25,688 bases of DNA from the NCBI GenBank assembly GCA_902500695.1, contig CABVRQ010000026.1, positions 13,824-39,511 of the forward strand, given 5' to 3'. The notes under the pieces are model-generated. The model was not told the DNA's origin. It made no database searches and saw only the letters and a program-made list of their open reading frames with translations. The stretch is from an uncultured Nitrospira sp. (lineage in GTDB: Bacteria; Nitrospirota; Nitrospiria; Nitrospirales; UBA8639). Of this stretch, positions 16,633 to 24,632 are shown piece by piece (position 1 is the stretch's first letter; each line of letters starts with the position of its first letter). Made by a program: the position numbers and the translations under genes.

Positions 16633-17811
16633 GTGCGACACAAAAAATTAAAATATCTGGCTAAACTTGCGTTGTTAGTTTTGATGGGTGTCTTCGGAAG
16701 CTTCCTGATTTCCGAAGCCGGGCTTCGTCTGATGAACATCTCGTATCCGGTCTTTCACGGTTTTGACCCTGTTAGGGGGCGAATTCTTGAACCGGGGATG
16801 GAAGGGTGGTTTCGTTATGAGGGAAATGCCTATGTTAAAATTAACTCTGCTGGATTTCGAGATGTCGAGCATCCCCTTCAGAAGCCAAAGGGGACATATA
16901 GGATCTTGCTTCTGGGCGACTCCTATACGGAGGCGAGGCAGGTTAGCTTAGAGAACACCTTTGGGAGAAAAGTCGAACAACAACTTCAATCCTGTGAACG
17001 GTTGCTCCCTCACAAAGTAGAGGTGATTAATTTTGGTGTTCCGGGGTATGGAAACGCCGAAGAATTAATCACGCTTCGGTCCCGTGGTTGGGCCTATGAC
17101 CCCGACCTCGTCCTGACCATGTTTTTTAGCGGGAATGATCTCATCGACAATTTCCCCCGGGCGGAGTTGCGTGAACCTGAGTATATTCCTCGTCCGTACT
17201 TTCATTTTGATCAGGGAGAGTTGAAACTGGCATACAACTATCAAGAATGGTCTCCACCGCTTCTCAAATATCAACTGCTCCTTTGGGGCGTGCATAACTT
17301 TCGAACCTTGGAATTGCTCAACCAAGCCAACCGGGTGCTGGCGGCACGACAAATTAGGGACAGTCAAGAAAACGTCTCCAGCAACACAGGTCTCGCAGAC
17401 TTTGTCTATGCTCCACCCCAGACACCGATTCATCGTGAGGCGTGGGACATTACCGAAGCCATTCTGAAATTAATGCATAAGGAAGTCCTGGAGCATGGCG
17501 CAAAGTTTTTTCTGGTCACCACCACCAGCCCTGATCAAATTGACCAGGAAGGTAGGCTATTGTTGCAGGAGCGCCTGGATGCCAAAAAACTGGATTACCC
17601 GGAGCAACGACTCCGAAAACTTGGCGAAACCGAGGGATTTCCCGTGCTCAATCTGTTATATGATTTTCAACAATATGCGGAGCAACATGACGTGCATCTT
17701 CACGGATTCCCGAATACAAAACTTGGGGCGGGACATTGGAATGAAAAGGGTCACGATTTAGCCGCCAAATTGATGTCAAAACGGATATGTGAGGATCCTT
17801 CCATTCTATAA
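16633..17811 (+). CDS. Membrane-anchored SGNH/GDSL hydrolase-like protein
   Basis: A 392-residue protein starting at GTG; GAAGGAG (16617-16623) nine bases upstream decides this start. One membrane helix at about 8-28 (YLAKLALLVLMGVFGSFLI) acts as anchor, with the rest outside the cytoplasm. SGNH blocks are visible: block I ILLLGDSYTEA with nucleophile Ser97, block II INFGVPGYG, block III FFSGNDL with Asn168, and a final block AGHWNEKGH with His368. The Asp that normally lies two or three residues before this His is absent (Gly365, Ala366). Similar proteins are often called esterases or acyltransferases acting on cell-surface sugars. The gene stands alone, with no co-transcribed partner, so the substrate is unknown. 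Confidence 0.82.
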   Translation: MRHKKLKYLAKLALLVLMGVFGSFLISEAGLRLMNISYPVFHGFDPVRGRILEPGMEGWFRYEGNAYVKINSAGFRDVEHPLQKPKGTYRILLLGDSYTEARQVSLENTFGRKVEQQLQSCERLLPHKVEVINFGVPGYGNAEELITLRSRGWAYDPDLVLTMFFSGNDLIDNFPRAELREPEYIPRPYFHFDQGELKLAYNYQEWSPPLLKYQLLLWGVHNFRTLELLNQANRVLAARQIRDSQENVSSNTGLADFVYAPPQTPIHREAWDITEAILKLMHKEVLEHGAKFFLVTTTSPDQIDQEGRLLLQERLDAKKLDYPEQRLRKLGETEGFPVLNLLYDFQQYAEQHDVHLHGFPNTKLGAGHWNEKGHDLAAKLMSKRICEDPSIL

Positions 17812-18098
17812 CGACCTCATCAACGCCTCACGATACCTCTGGAGATGTGTCTAGAGATGAAGTCCAGTCTGTGGGGCGCGAGACACTTTCCTCTACAGGC
17901 TCTCCCGTCAAGCAGCCAAGAGATCACCTGCTCGCCGTCTATCATCAACTCGTTCATTGCCACTATTCACATGACCTTTACGGTCCCATCCTTCCAAGGC
18001 ATCAGAGTCCATACCTGGGTAAGATCGTCATCTCAGCTTTCATGCCGCTGTCATGTTTTCAATCTGACTTACACTCTGATGAGAAACGTGAATTTCCC
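17812..18098. other. Intergenic region, no gene supported
   Basis: Two overlapping plus-strand readings of 85 and 98 codons (17845-18143) use rare-looking composition, lack ribosome sites and resemble nothing I know. They run into the promoter at 18099. I treat the stretch as non-coding. Confidence 0.45.
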
Positions 18099-18127
18099 TT
18101 GACACTTTTTCGACAATCCCCTATGGT
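18099..18127 (+). promoter_or_regulatory. Sigma-70 promoter for the lipoprotein/small-protein pair
   Basis: A perfect -35 TTGACA (18099-18104), a 17-base spacer and -10 TATGGT (18122-18127, 4 of 6). Transcription would begin near 18134, about 65 bases before the ATG at 18199. This argues against a start at the TTG at 18127, which lies inside the -10 region. Confidence 0.6.
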
Positions 18128-18198
18128 TGCACCTCAAGGCTGACATCGCCGACAACATCTTGGAGCTTTTTCTCCAGATCGGATTGACCACAGGCCGG

Positions 18199-19056
18199 AT
18201 GATGAACCGTCACGCTTCTCTCTCTTTCTTGCGCTCTCCCACAATCGTTCTCAGTGCCATGGTTCTGGTCGCCTTCACACAAGGCTGTACGACGAACCTC
18301 AAACCGATTCAAGATTTCGCAAACCTGTCGGCAGAGTCGGCTCAATACACGACACTGGTGGATGAATACCTGGAGTTTCCAAATCGGCAAAAACGGTATC
18401 AACCCCCAAATCGACATGCCAATCTTGACGCCATGGCCCAGGACCGTGCAGCACAAGAATCGGCCCTCCTCCTCCGCCAATCAATTATTGAGACATACAT
18501 GAAATCCCTGGGACGTCTGGCGGCTGATGAAGTTGTCGATAATACCGAAGAACTGGCGAACCTCTCCGCTGCCTTAGAGTCTCAGACACCCACCAGTCCA
18601 GAAGAGGCAGAAGCGTTTAAAAAAATAGCCGGCATCGTGACCACCGTGGCGGTGAAACGATGGCGGCAAGATCAACTTCAGAATCTCATCGAACAAGCCA
18701 ACACGCCAATTCAACAGGTACTCGAATCCTTACACCGCATCGTGTCAGACGGATTTGGCGGAGATCTTCAAACGGAGGAAGCCTCGATCCAAAATTATTA
18801 CACGACCCTGACCATGGAATCACAAGACCCGGCAGGCAAAGCAGCGTTAGCCGAATGGAAAGACTTCAGGTTGTCCCAGGTACATGAACGGTCAGAAGCC
18901 GTCCAAACTTACGGAAAGGTCTTGGACAATATTTCTCAAGGACACCAACGGCTTTTCGATCAACGTCAGAATTTGACCAAAAAAGAGGTTCTTCAACAGG
19001 TTGGGAACTCGGTCAAAGACCTTCGATCACTGCTGGAAACCATTAAAAAACTGTAA
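18199..19056 (+). CDS. Hypothetical lipoprotein, alpha-helical
   Basis: From ATG at 18199 the product has about 285 residues. The N-terminus is a signal peptide (SPTIVLSAMVLVAF) ending at TQGC, giving a probable lipidated Cys30, although the -3 residue is Thr rather than Leu/Val. The rest is almost wholly helical, rich in Gln, Glu, Ala and Leu, with heptad-like stretches (for example from about residue 200 to the end). I do not recognise a family. A longer reading back to TTG 18127 is unlikely because a good promoter overlaps it. The next gene begins 12 bases after the stop, so the two should be one transcript. A periplasm-facing structural or binding protein is as far as the sequence allows. 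Confidence 0.7.
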   Translation: MMNRHASLSFLRSPTIVLSAMVLVAFTQGCTTNLKPIQDFANLSAESAQYTTLVDEYLEFPNRQKRYQPPNRHANLDAMAQDRAAQESALLLRQSIIETYMKSLGRLAADEVVDNTEELANLSAALESQTPTSPEEAEAFKKIAGIVTTVAVKRWRQDQLQNLIEQANTPIQQVLESLHRIVSDGFGGDLQTEEASIQNYYTTLTMESQDPAGKAALAEWKDFRLSQVHERSEAVQTYGKVLDNISQGHQRLFDQRQNLTKKEVLQQVGNSVKDLRSLLETIKKL

Positions 19057-19068
19057 GCGAGGATCGTG

Positions 19069-19458
19069 ATGCCCCTGAGCGCTGAAGACGCCTTTGAGTT
19101 ATCCAAACAATTCCGTGAACTCGGGATCAACTTGGGAAATTACCGGTTTGCCAACTGGAATAATCTGACCCCGACACAGCGGCGTGATTTAGAAGATGAG
19201 GAATGGTCCCTCTTGAATTCCTCTTCGGACATGACCGCAAAAGCGGTGGGATTGGCCTTGGAAGAATCTGAGATCACGACCCAAAGCATTAAAAGTTCGA
19301 TCAGCAAAGCCAAACGAGCGATCAAAAAGCTGGAAAAGGTTGGTGAAGTTATCAAAGTAGCCACTGCCACCGTTGGACTTGCTGCCGCCATTGTAGCCAA
19401 AGACCCTGGCGCCATTGCGAAAAATGCGAAACTTGTCCTCGAAGCAGCCGACGCATAG
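19069..19458 (+). CDS. Hypothetical 129-residue protein paired with the lipoprotein
   Basis: The start is taken as the ATG at 19069, because GCGAGG (19057-19062) is six bases upstream; a GTG directly before it is possible. There is no signal peptide. Residues about 1-55 are polar and acidic (DAFELSKQFRELGI, then TPTQRRDLEDEEW). Residues about 75-129 are a basic amphipathic helix (KAKRAIKKLEKVGEVIKV) followed by an Ala/Val/Gly-rich segment (TATVGLAAAIVAKDPGAIA) that could enter or line a membrane. I do not recognise the family. It is co-transcribed with the lipoprotein gene before it. Whether the two act together is inference from spacing only. Confidence 0.7.
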   Translation: MPLSAEDAFELSKQFRELGINLGNYRFANWNNLTPTQRRDLEDEEWSLLNSSSDMTAKAVGLALEESEITTQSIKSSISKAKRAIKKLEKVGEVIKVATATVGLAAAIVAKDPGAIAKNAKLVLEAADA

Positions 19459-19498
19459 CCTGCCCTGCCCAATCATTCCAATTGCCTCAAAATATTAT

Positions 19499-20095
19499 TT
19501 ACCGGGTCACCGTCGATTGCATCAGACTATTGGCGTGGGGTGGGGAAAAACCCTGGAAGCCCCTATGCCGCTCGGCAAGTTCGAGGACGGAGAATGCCTT
19601 CCCATTGACCTGCTCGGGAACCGTAAAAATCTGCCGTAAATCTCCTCCCCGCTCCCCAACAATCTGTCCCGCAAACATCACCCCTTTGGCAGTGAGCCGT
19701 TGAATGCTGGCTTCAATATCCGCCACGCGCACCGCAATATGGTGTAATGTTCGGTCCCCAAATTGCTTCACCCATGCAGGGATAATACTGGTCTTTCCCC
19801 GTTCACCATCATATGCCTGATCCACAAATAACGCGGGGCACCCAGGCGACCTATAGACTTTGGCCCACCAATCGTCATACTCCAGCGTTTCAGCATAGGC
19901 ATATCCCAACAACAGAAATTCCTCAGCGCGTGGATCGATTGAACCAGTGCGTATCGTGATATGATCGACCACCGGAAACAAACCGATGCCAATCTCATCC
20001 AAAGCCTGACTCATCATGTTGGCCGCAGGATTTCTGGCGACATAATCATCAATATAGCGAGTGATGACCTGTTCAAGTTCGATCCCCTTCTTCAT
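19499..20095 (-). CDS. VOC-superfamily (glyoxalase/HPPD-like) metalloprotein
   Basis: A 198-residue single-chain VOC protein. Two beta-alpha-beta-beta-beta modules are seen, starting VVDHITIRT and LHHIAVRV. The usual metal triad of the dioxygenase-like members appears complete: His45, His119 and Glu172 (in FSVLELAER). A helical stretch of about 40 residues precedes the first module. The second half resembles the C-terminal domain of 4-hydroxyphenylpyruvate dioxygenase, but the protein is only about half that length. GGGAGG shortly before the ATG supports the start. It is the third gene of the lysine operon, 15 bases after the aldehyde dehydrogenase, so a step on aminoadipate or oxoadipate is plausible. 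I cannot assign the reaction. Confidence 0.8.
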   Translation of the reverse strand: MKKGIELEQVITRYIDDYVARNPAANMMSQALDEIGIGLFPVVDHITIRTGSIDPRAEEFLLLGYAYAETLEYDDWWAKVYRSPGCPALFVDQAYDGERGKTSIIPAWVKQFGDRTLHHIAVRVADIEASIQRLTAKGVMFAGQIVGERGGDLRQIFTVPEQVNGKAFSVLELAERHRGFQGFSPPHANSLMQSTVTR

Positions 20096-20110
20096 AACTT
20101 TTCCTCCCGG

Positions 20111-21631
20111 TTAGTCAATGGAAAATGCGATGCCTTGCGCCAACGGCAAATCAATTCCCCAATTAATCGTATTGGTTTGCCGACGCATATAGGCTTTCCA
20201 GGCATCAGAACCGGCCTCCCGCCCCCCGCCTGTTTCTTTCTCCCCGCCAAAGGCGCCTCCAATCTCCGCCCCTGACGTGCCGATATTCACATTCGCAATC
20301 CCACAGTCGCTTCCTTGCCCGGATAAAAATTGCTCGGCGTGCCGCACATGTAAGGTAAACAATGAAGACGACAACCCTTGTGGCGCTTGATTTTGGAGGG
20401 TAATCGCGTCGTCCAAGGAGGCATACGGCATGACATACAAAATCGGCGCAAACGTCTCTCGCTGCACCACCTTCCACTGATTCTCAGCACGTACGATCGT
20501 CGGCTCAACAAAAAACCCGGGGCCCTCGATCACACTCCCGCCACAGAGAACCTGGCCACCATCCTGCACTACTTCTTCAAGAGCAATACGAAATTCCTCC
20601 AAGGCCCGCTCATCGATCAGCGGCCCCATCAACACCCCTTCGTCCAGCGGATTACCCACCCGGACCTGCTGATAGGCCTGAAGCAGACGTTCCAAGACCT
20701 CCTCATACCGTGTCTCCTGCACAAACAACCGGCGGGTGGTCGTGCATCGCTGCCCGGCCGTGCCCACAGCCCCAAAGACAATGGCAGGAATGGCCAGATC
20801 CAAGTCGGCCGTCTCATCGACAATCACGGCATTGTTCCCGCTCAGCTCCAACAGGCTACGCCCTAATCGTTGGCCCACGACTTTCGCAACCTTTTTCCCC
20901 ACGGGTACAGAACCGGTAAATGAAATCAATGGCAAGCGTTCATCAGCCACCATCGTCTGCGCCAATTCAACCTGGTCCGTAATGAACACAGAAAAAATTC
21001 CCGGAACACCTTGTTCCTTCATCACCTGGTTACAGATATGCTGAACGGCTAACGCACAGAGGCCAGCCTTGGGAGAAGGTTTCCACACCACCGTATCGCC
21101 GGCGATGGCGGCTAGAAACGCATTCCACGCCCATACGGCAACGGGAAAATTAAAAGCCGTGATCACCCCCACCACGCCGAGTGGATGCCACTGTTCAAAC
21201 ATCCGGTGCTGTGGCCGTTCGGACTGCATCGACAGACCATACAGCATGCGGGATTGCCCCACCGCAAAATCCGCCATATCGATCATCTCCTGCACTTCGC
21301 CGTCGCCCTCGGCCTTGATTTTTCCTACCTCCATCGACACCAGGGAACCCAGCGCATCTTTTTTCGCCCGCAGGGCATCACCGATCAACCGCACCACCTC
21401 CCCGCGCTTCGGAGCGGGAACTTGCCGCCACTCCCGATATGCCCGTTGCGATTCCTGAACGAGGGCGTCGTAATTCGCCCCGGAGCACCGGCTCACCTGA
21501 GCCAGAACCTGTCCGGTTGCAGGATTCACCGAATCCAACAAGCCTTCGCTCGTGGTGGCCACCCATCCCCCAGGGCCGGAACAAGCCCCGGCATTCACCG
21601 CTCTCAGCCCTAATTCATGAAAGACATCCAT
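20111..21631 (-). CDS. amaB: ALDH7-family aldehyde dehydrogenase (2-aminoadipate-6-semialdehyde / P6C dehydrogenase)
   Basis: About 506 residues from the ATG at 21631; AGGAGG lies 11 bases upstream. An in-frame GTG at 21643 overlaps that ribosome site and is less likely. ALDH motifs are complete: AFNFP with the active-site Asn (161), SFTGS of the NAD fold, Glu262 in LELSGNN and the nucleophile Cys296 in GQRCTTTRRL. GQRCTTTRR and the C-terminal NIGTSGAEIGGAFGGEKETG are typical of the ALDH7 (antiquitin) branch. These enzymes oxidise aminoadipate semialdehyde, in equilibrium with piperideine-6-carboxylate, to 2-aminoadipate with NAD+. The gene starts 34 bases after the lysine dehydrogenase stop, which supports this substrate. 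The protein is cytosolic. The symbol is by analogy. Confidence 0.88.
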   Translation of the reverse strand: MDVFHELGLRAVNAGACSGPGGWVATTSEGLLDSVNPATGQVLAQVSRCSGANYDALVQESQRAYREWRQVPAPKRGEVVRLIGDALRAKKDALGSLVSMEVGKIKAEGDGEVQEMIDMADFAVGQSRMLYGLSMQSERPQHRMFEQWHPLGVVGVITAFNFPVAVWAWNAFLAAIAGDTVVWKPSPKAGLCALAVQHICNQVMKEQGVPGIFSVFITDQVELAQTMVADERLPLISFTGSVPVGKKVAKVVGQRLGRSLLELSGNNAVIVDETADLDLAIPAIVFGAVGTAGQRCTTTRRLFVQETRYEEVLERLLQAYQQVRVGNPLDEGVLMGPLIDERALEEFRIALEEVVQDGGQVLCGGSVIEGPGFFVEPTIVRAENQWKVVQRETFAPILYVMPYASLDDAITLQNQAPQGLSSSLFTLHVRHAEQFLSGQGSDCGIANVNIGTSGAEIGGAFGGEKETGGGREAGSDAWKAYMRRQTNTINWGIDLPLAQGIAFSID

Positions 21632-21665
21632 TACGCACCTCACCTCCTCTCACGTCCCAAAATAT

Positions 21666-22772
21666 TCACAAATGCGAATTTTCCGGATCAAAGAACTTCC
21701 CGAACCGGTTGGCCAGGATTGAGGGGATATCAAAGGTCTCCTGCGTCACAAAACCCCGATAGCGCTCGGGACGGTCGAAAACAAGATCCACCACACTGCA
21801 CATCCCGGCTGCCGTCGTCACCTGAATCGCAGACCACAATTTACCGGCAATCGTATGTGGATAGATTTTCTGCACAAAATTTTCTTCATACAGCTCTCCT
21901 TTTCGAAGACCCGTCACCGACGTATAGATCAGGACCACATCCTGCAAGGTCTTCGGCACGGCCTTTTCCAAAATTCGCTTCAAGGTCTCCCGGTCATCAT
22001 TGAGTTTCAGATCATTCATCAGCAGATGAATTTTTTTACAGTGGCCGGGATAGCGCAGGGTCTTATAGTTCATTGTCCGGACCTTACCTGCATAGGTATC
22101 CGCCAACGTCCCCAGCCCACCCGAGGTATTAAAGGCCTCGTATAACAGGCCATCGATCGAAATGGTTTCGTATCCTTCGAGTGGCAGCAACGGCACTTCC
22201 TGGCTATTCTCAATCCCATAGCACGTATTGCCGTATTCATTAATCAAGCCGTCCGTCGACCACGTCAGCGAATATTTCAATACGTTGCTCGGATTTACCG
22301 GCAAGGCTCCTACACGCATCTTCACCATGTCTACGGTATCGAAACGAGTCATCAATTCATGCGCAACAATACTGATAAATCCTGGCGCCAGGCCACATTG
22401 CGGAACAAATGCCTTCTGTGCCCCTTCACTGACATTTTTGATGCCTTTGGTGACTTCTACATCTTCAGTCAAATCAAAATAATGAGCGCCGCAAGTGCGG
22501 GCCATCTCTCCAACCGCGAGATTACAATAATACGGAAGACTGGAAATGATTCCATCCGGTTCGACTAACTCAATAAATTTACTCAGAGCTTTCGAGTCTT
22601 GCACATCGACGGAAGACACCTGAAAATGCTCATGCACAATTTCCTTTTTCAGGCGCACAACCACCTCGGGATCCATATCTCCCAGACATACTTCAAAGTC
22701 TCCACACTCAACTAATAACGTGGCAATCAGCGACCCTATTTTTCCCCCTCCAAGAATACAAATTTTATCCAT
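21666..22772 (-). CDS. Lysine 6-dehydrogenase (saccharopine dehydrogenase family)
   Basis: A 368-residue NAD(P)-dependent dehydrogenase. The N-terminal Rossmann motif is ILGGGKIGS (6-14). Family blocks match lysine 6-dehydrogenase of marine alphaproteobacterial type: YFDLTEDVE, FVPQCGLAPGFISIVA, MRVGALPVNPSN, LTWSTDGLINEYGN, EAFNTSGGLGTLADTYAGKVR and RYPGHCKKI. Such enzymes deaminate the epsilon amino group of L-lysine to give allysine, which cyclises to P6C. It is the first gene of a three-gene operon whose next enzyme (ALDH7) uses this product. A saccharopine dehydrogenase role is less likely because no saccharopine-forming partner is present. The ATG follows GGGGTAGGT closely and lies two bases after the stop of a possible leader peptide. 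Confidence 0.8.
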   Translation of the reverse strand: MDKICILGGGKIGSLIATLLVECGDFEVCLGDMDPEVVVRLKKEIVHEHFQVSSVDVQDSKALSKFIELVEPDGIISSLPYYCNLAVGEMARTCGAHYFDLTEDVEVTKGIKNVSEGAQKAFVPQCGLAPGFISIVAHELMTRFDTVDMVKMRVGALPVNPSNVLKYSLTWSTDGLINEYGNTCYGIENSQEVPLLPLEGYETISIDGLLYEAFNTSGGLGTLADTYAGKVRTMNYKTLRYPGHCKKIHLLMNDLKLNDDRETLKRILEKAVPKTLQDVVLIYTSVTGLRKGELYEENFVQKIYPHTIAGKLWSAIQVTTAAGMCSVVDLVFDRPERYRGFVTQETFDIPSILANRFGKFFDPENSHL

Positions 22773-22774
22773 AC

Positions 22775-22807
22775 CTACCCCTTTTCCAAAAAAACACCTT
22801 CTTTCAT
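22775..22807 (-). CDS. Possible 10-codon leader peptide before lysine 6-dehydrogenase
   Basis: On the minus strand AGGAG (22819-22815) is followed at good spacing by ATG at 22807, encoding MKEGVFLEKG and then TAG. The stop ends two bases before the dehydrogenase ATG. The ribosome site is better than the one visible for the dehydrogenase itself, so translational coupling is possible. Two of ten codons are lysine. The T7 run in the middle could in principle slip by -1, which would join the peptide to the dehydrogenase frame. Coding is unproven. Confidence 0.35.
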   Translation of the reverse strand: MKEGVFLEKG

Positions 22808-22925
22808 TATTTTACTCCTTTTTGACACTCATGGTAGTAGCCTTGAAGCTGACAGAAGAAAATTTTTCCATACAAAAAACGAACCCTCGCAGAGACCGAA
22901 ACATGTAGATGGGAGAAACATGGCA

Positions 22926-22954
22926 TTGACAGCTGAATTAATCCAAGATAGCGT
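22926..22954 (+). promoter_or_regulatory. Candidate promoter of the FrnE-like pseudogene
   Basis: TTGACA (22926-22931), a 17-base spacer, and TAGCGT (22949-22954) as a weak -10 (3 of 6). It lies about 34 bases before the ATG at 22988. It may be a decayed promoter that once served the broken gene. Confidence 0.3.
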
Positions 22955-22987
22955 CATTCAAGTTCGGTTTCCAAGAAATAAAATCTG

Positions 22988-23563
22988 ATGAATTCCTCTG
23001 TCACCATGTATTCCGACTCTGTTTGTCTGTAATGATTTTTCTCGGAACATCTCATTTCCTAAATAGCCGCCAACGAGTCGTTGACTATCAAATGGATGCC
23101 GCATGAACTGCGTCAGGATACTCAACCCTCGTTACGACCGGACAGGGAATACCTTGAAAGGGTGTGGCGGCATTCGATCTATCCCATGGCCGAACGGTTG
23201 GGTATTCGCATCAAACTTCCGAACATTTCCCCTCAACCCCATACTGGTCTGGCATTTGAAGGGTATCAATACGCACTTAGTCAGAGACAGGGGCCGGCGT
23301 ATACTCACCGAATGTTTACCGCATTCTTCCAGGAAGAACGCAACATCGGAGAACTCTCGGTACTCACAGAGATGGCAGAGGAACTGAGATTGGGGCCATT
23401 GGATTTTAAACACGGGCTAGAATCAAGAAAATATCGGGAACGCCACCGACAGGCTCTCCGGCACGCACAAGAAGAGATGCATATCACAGTCGTTCCGACC
23501 GTCTTAAGGGGCAGCCACAGACTTGAGGGACTACCCTCTCTTCACAACTTCGATTATTTCTGA
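22988..23563 (+). pseudogene. FrnE-like DsbA-family oxidoreductase, broken at the CxxC site
   Basis: From ATG 22988 the reading MNSSVTMYSDSVC matches the start of FrnE-type DsbA proteins, which continue CPWC-[FY]-LG. Here the codons after the first Cys are CTG, TAA (23030) and TGA (23033), so the second Cys is lost. The family stretch FLGT follows in another frame (from about 23038), with a further TAA in the original frame at 23060. From 23081 a clean ORF of 160 codons gives the whole remaining domain: LTIKWMPHEL, the helical insert with the family pattern (FTAFFQEERNIGELSVLTEMAEELGL-like) and the cis-Pro region VVPTVLRG. The family oxidises or isomerises disulfides. Without CxxC the product could not. 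The back part may still be translated from TTG 23081, but no ribosome site is evident. Confidence 0.8.
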
Positions 23564-23604
23564 GAAAGATTGAAGACTGAGCATTACAAAAAGCAGAGAA
23601 AGTG

Positions 23605-24306
23605 ATGGACGTGAAAAGGACGAAAAGAATGGTGGCAGGCTTGGTTGCCGGGATCTTACTCTGGGGACCCGTTTTCTGCTTTGCAGGCTCGGAAACGATT
23701 CAAGATTTTCGACTGTGGACTCCTGTGTATGTCAACTTTCCTATCTCTGGTCCGGTGAAAGGGTACCTGGAGGCCAATCCACGATTTTCCGACGATGCCT
23801 CACAAATTAACCAGCTCCTTCTTCGACCGGCTATCGGGTATCAACTCACGACCAACATCTCGCTCTGGCAAGGGTACGCCTGGGTTGCCAATTATCAACC
23901 GAGCTACACCCAGGAACATCGGATATTCCAGCAACTCATCTACAACAACAAATTTTCAACATTCACATTATTCAGCCGGTCCCGTCTCGAAGAACGGTGG
24001 ATCCAACACGCCATCGGAACAGCCGTTCGCGCTCGAACCATGCTTCGAGGAACGTTCCCGCTGCCAGCCTCCCCTGCCATCGCAATCGCCGTCTATGATG
24101 AAATTTTTGTGAACCTCAATACTATTCGTCAGGGGCCTGAAGCCGGCTTCGAACAGAACCGGTTTTTCCTGGGCCTCAACTACACCTTCTCCCCCAACCT
24201 CAATGTGGATGCGGGTTATCAACTACAGATCATTAACACGCCCCTTTCGGGTACAGTCAACCAGGCTAACCATATTCTTCTTCTGCAGTTCTTTATCAAT
24301 CTATAA
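23605..24306 (+). CDS. DUF2490 domain-containing outer-membrane protein
   Basis: About 233 residues from ATG 23605 (a GTG three bases earlier is also possible). A signal peptide covers residues 1-27, ending FCFA. The mature protein matches DUF2490: QDFRLWTPVYVNFPISGPVKGYLEANPRF, then LLLRPAIGYQLTTNISLWQGYAW, then RIFQQL and RSRLEERW. It ends in short amphipathic strands and a final ILLLQFFINL, as expected for a small outer-membrane barrel. The function of DUF2490 is unknown. The gene starts 41 bases after the FrnE-like remnant. No transcription unit beyond that is obvious. Confidence 0.85.
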   Translation: MDVKRTKRMVAGLVAGILLWGPVFCFAGSETIQDFRLWTPVYVNFPISGPVKGYLEANPRFSDDASQINQLLLRPAIGYQLTTNISLWQGYAWVANYQPSYTQEHRIFQQLIYNNKFSTFTLFSRSRLEERWIQHAIGTAVRARTMLRGTFPLPASPAIAIAVYDEIFVNLNTIRQGPEAGFEQNRFFLGLNYTFSPNLNVDAGYQLQIINTPLSGTVNQANHILLLQFFINL

Positions 24307-24547
24307 AATTTCTCACGGCTATCCAAGTGAGGTTAGTTAGCCATGATGGTGTCCAATAGCCCCTCTGACGAATGCCAAAATGGTATCCTGAAAAACGCGT
24401 TTCTCAGTCTTTTCTCTACCCCAACTTTTGTGATGATCAGCTTAGAATAATTGAGGTTTATTATGGAGCAGCTACATGTTTTACCCTATATCCTCTTTAA
24501 TATATCTTCCTCTAAGATGCACCACCTTTGAAAATCCAATTGGTACA

Positions 24548-24553
24548 TATAAT
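24548..24553 (+). promoter_or_regulatory. Perfect -10 box in the spacer 24307-24701
   Basis: TATAAT on the plus strand with no good -35 at 16-18 bases upstream. If used, transcription would start near 24560 and give a leader of about 140 bases before the repeat-protein gene. The remainder of 24307-24547 shows nothing I can name. Confidence 0.3.
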
Positions 24554-24565
24554 TTTTTCCCGAAA

Positions 24566-24632
24566 CCACACACCTACTGTGGAGTAAACTCGAAAAACTG
24601 GGAGTCAGGTGGGCACACCTGATCTTGTCCAG
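24566..24632 (+). promoter_or_regulatory. Structured leader upstream of the FG-GAP protein gene
   Basis: Two hairpins are visible. CCACA (24566-24570) pairs with TGTGG (24578-24582). CTGG (24598-24601) and CCAG (24629-24632) enclose a perfect 7-bp stem TCAGGTG-GGCA-CACCTGA (24605-24622). An AAGGAGG follows at 24639-24645, 10 bases before an ATG at 24656 that opens a 42-codon frame overlapping the main gene start. This may be an RNA control element; it does not match a riboswitch I know. Confidence 0.35.

Noticed and set aside
17845..18143. Two overlapping plus-strand frames of 85 and 98 codons
   Set aside because: No recognisable product or ribosome site, and they run across a good promoter.
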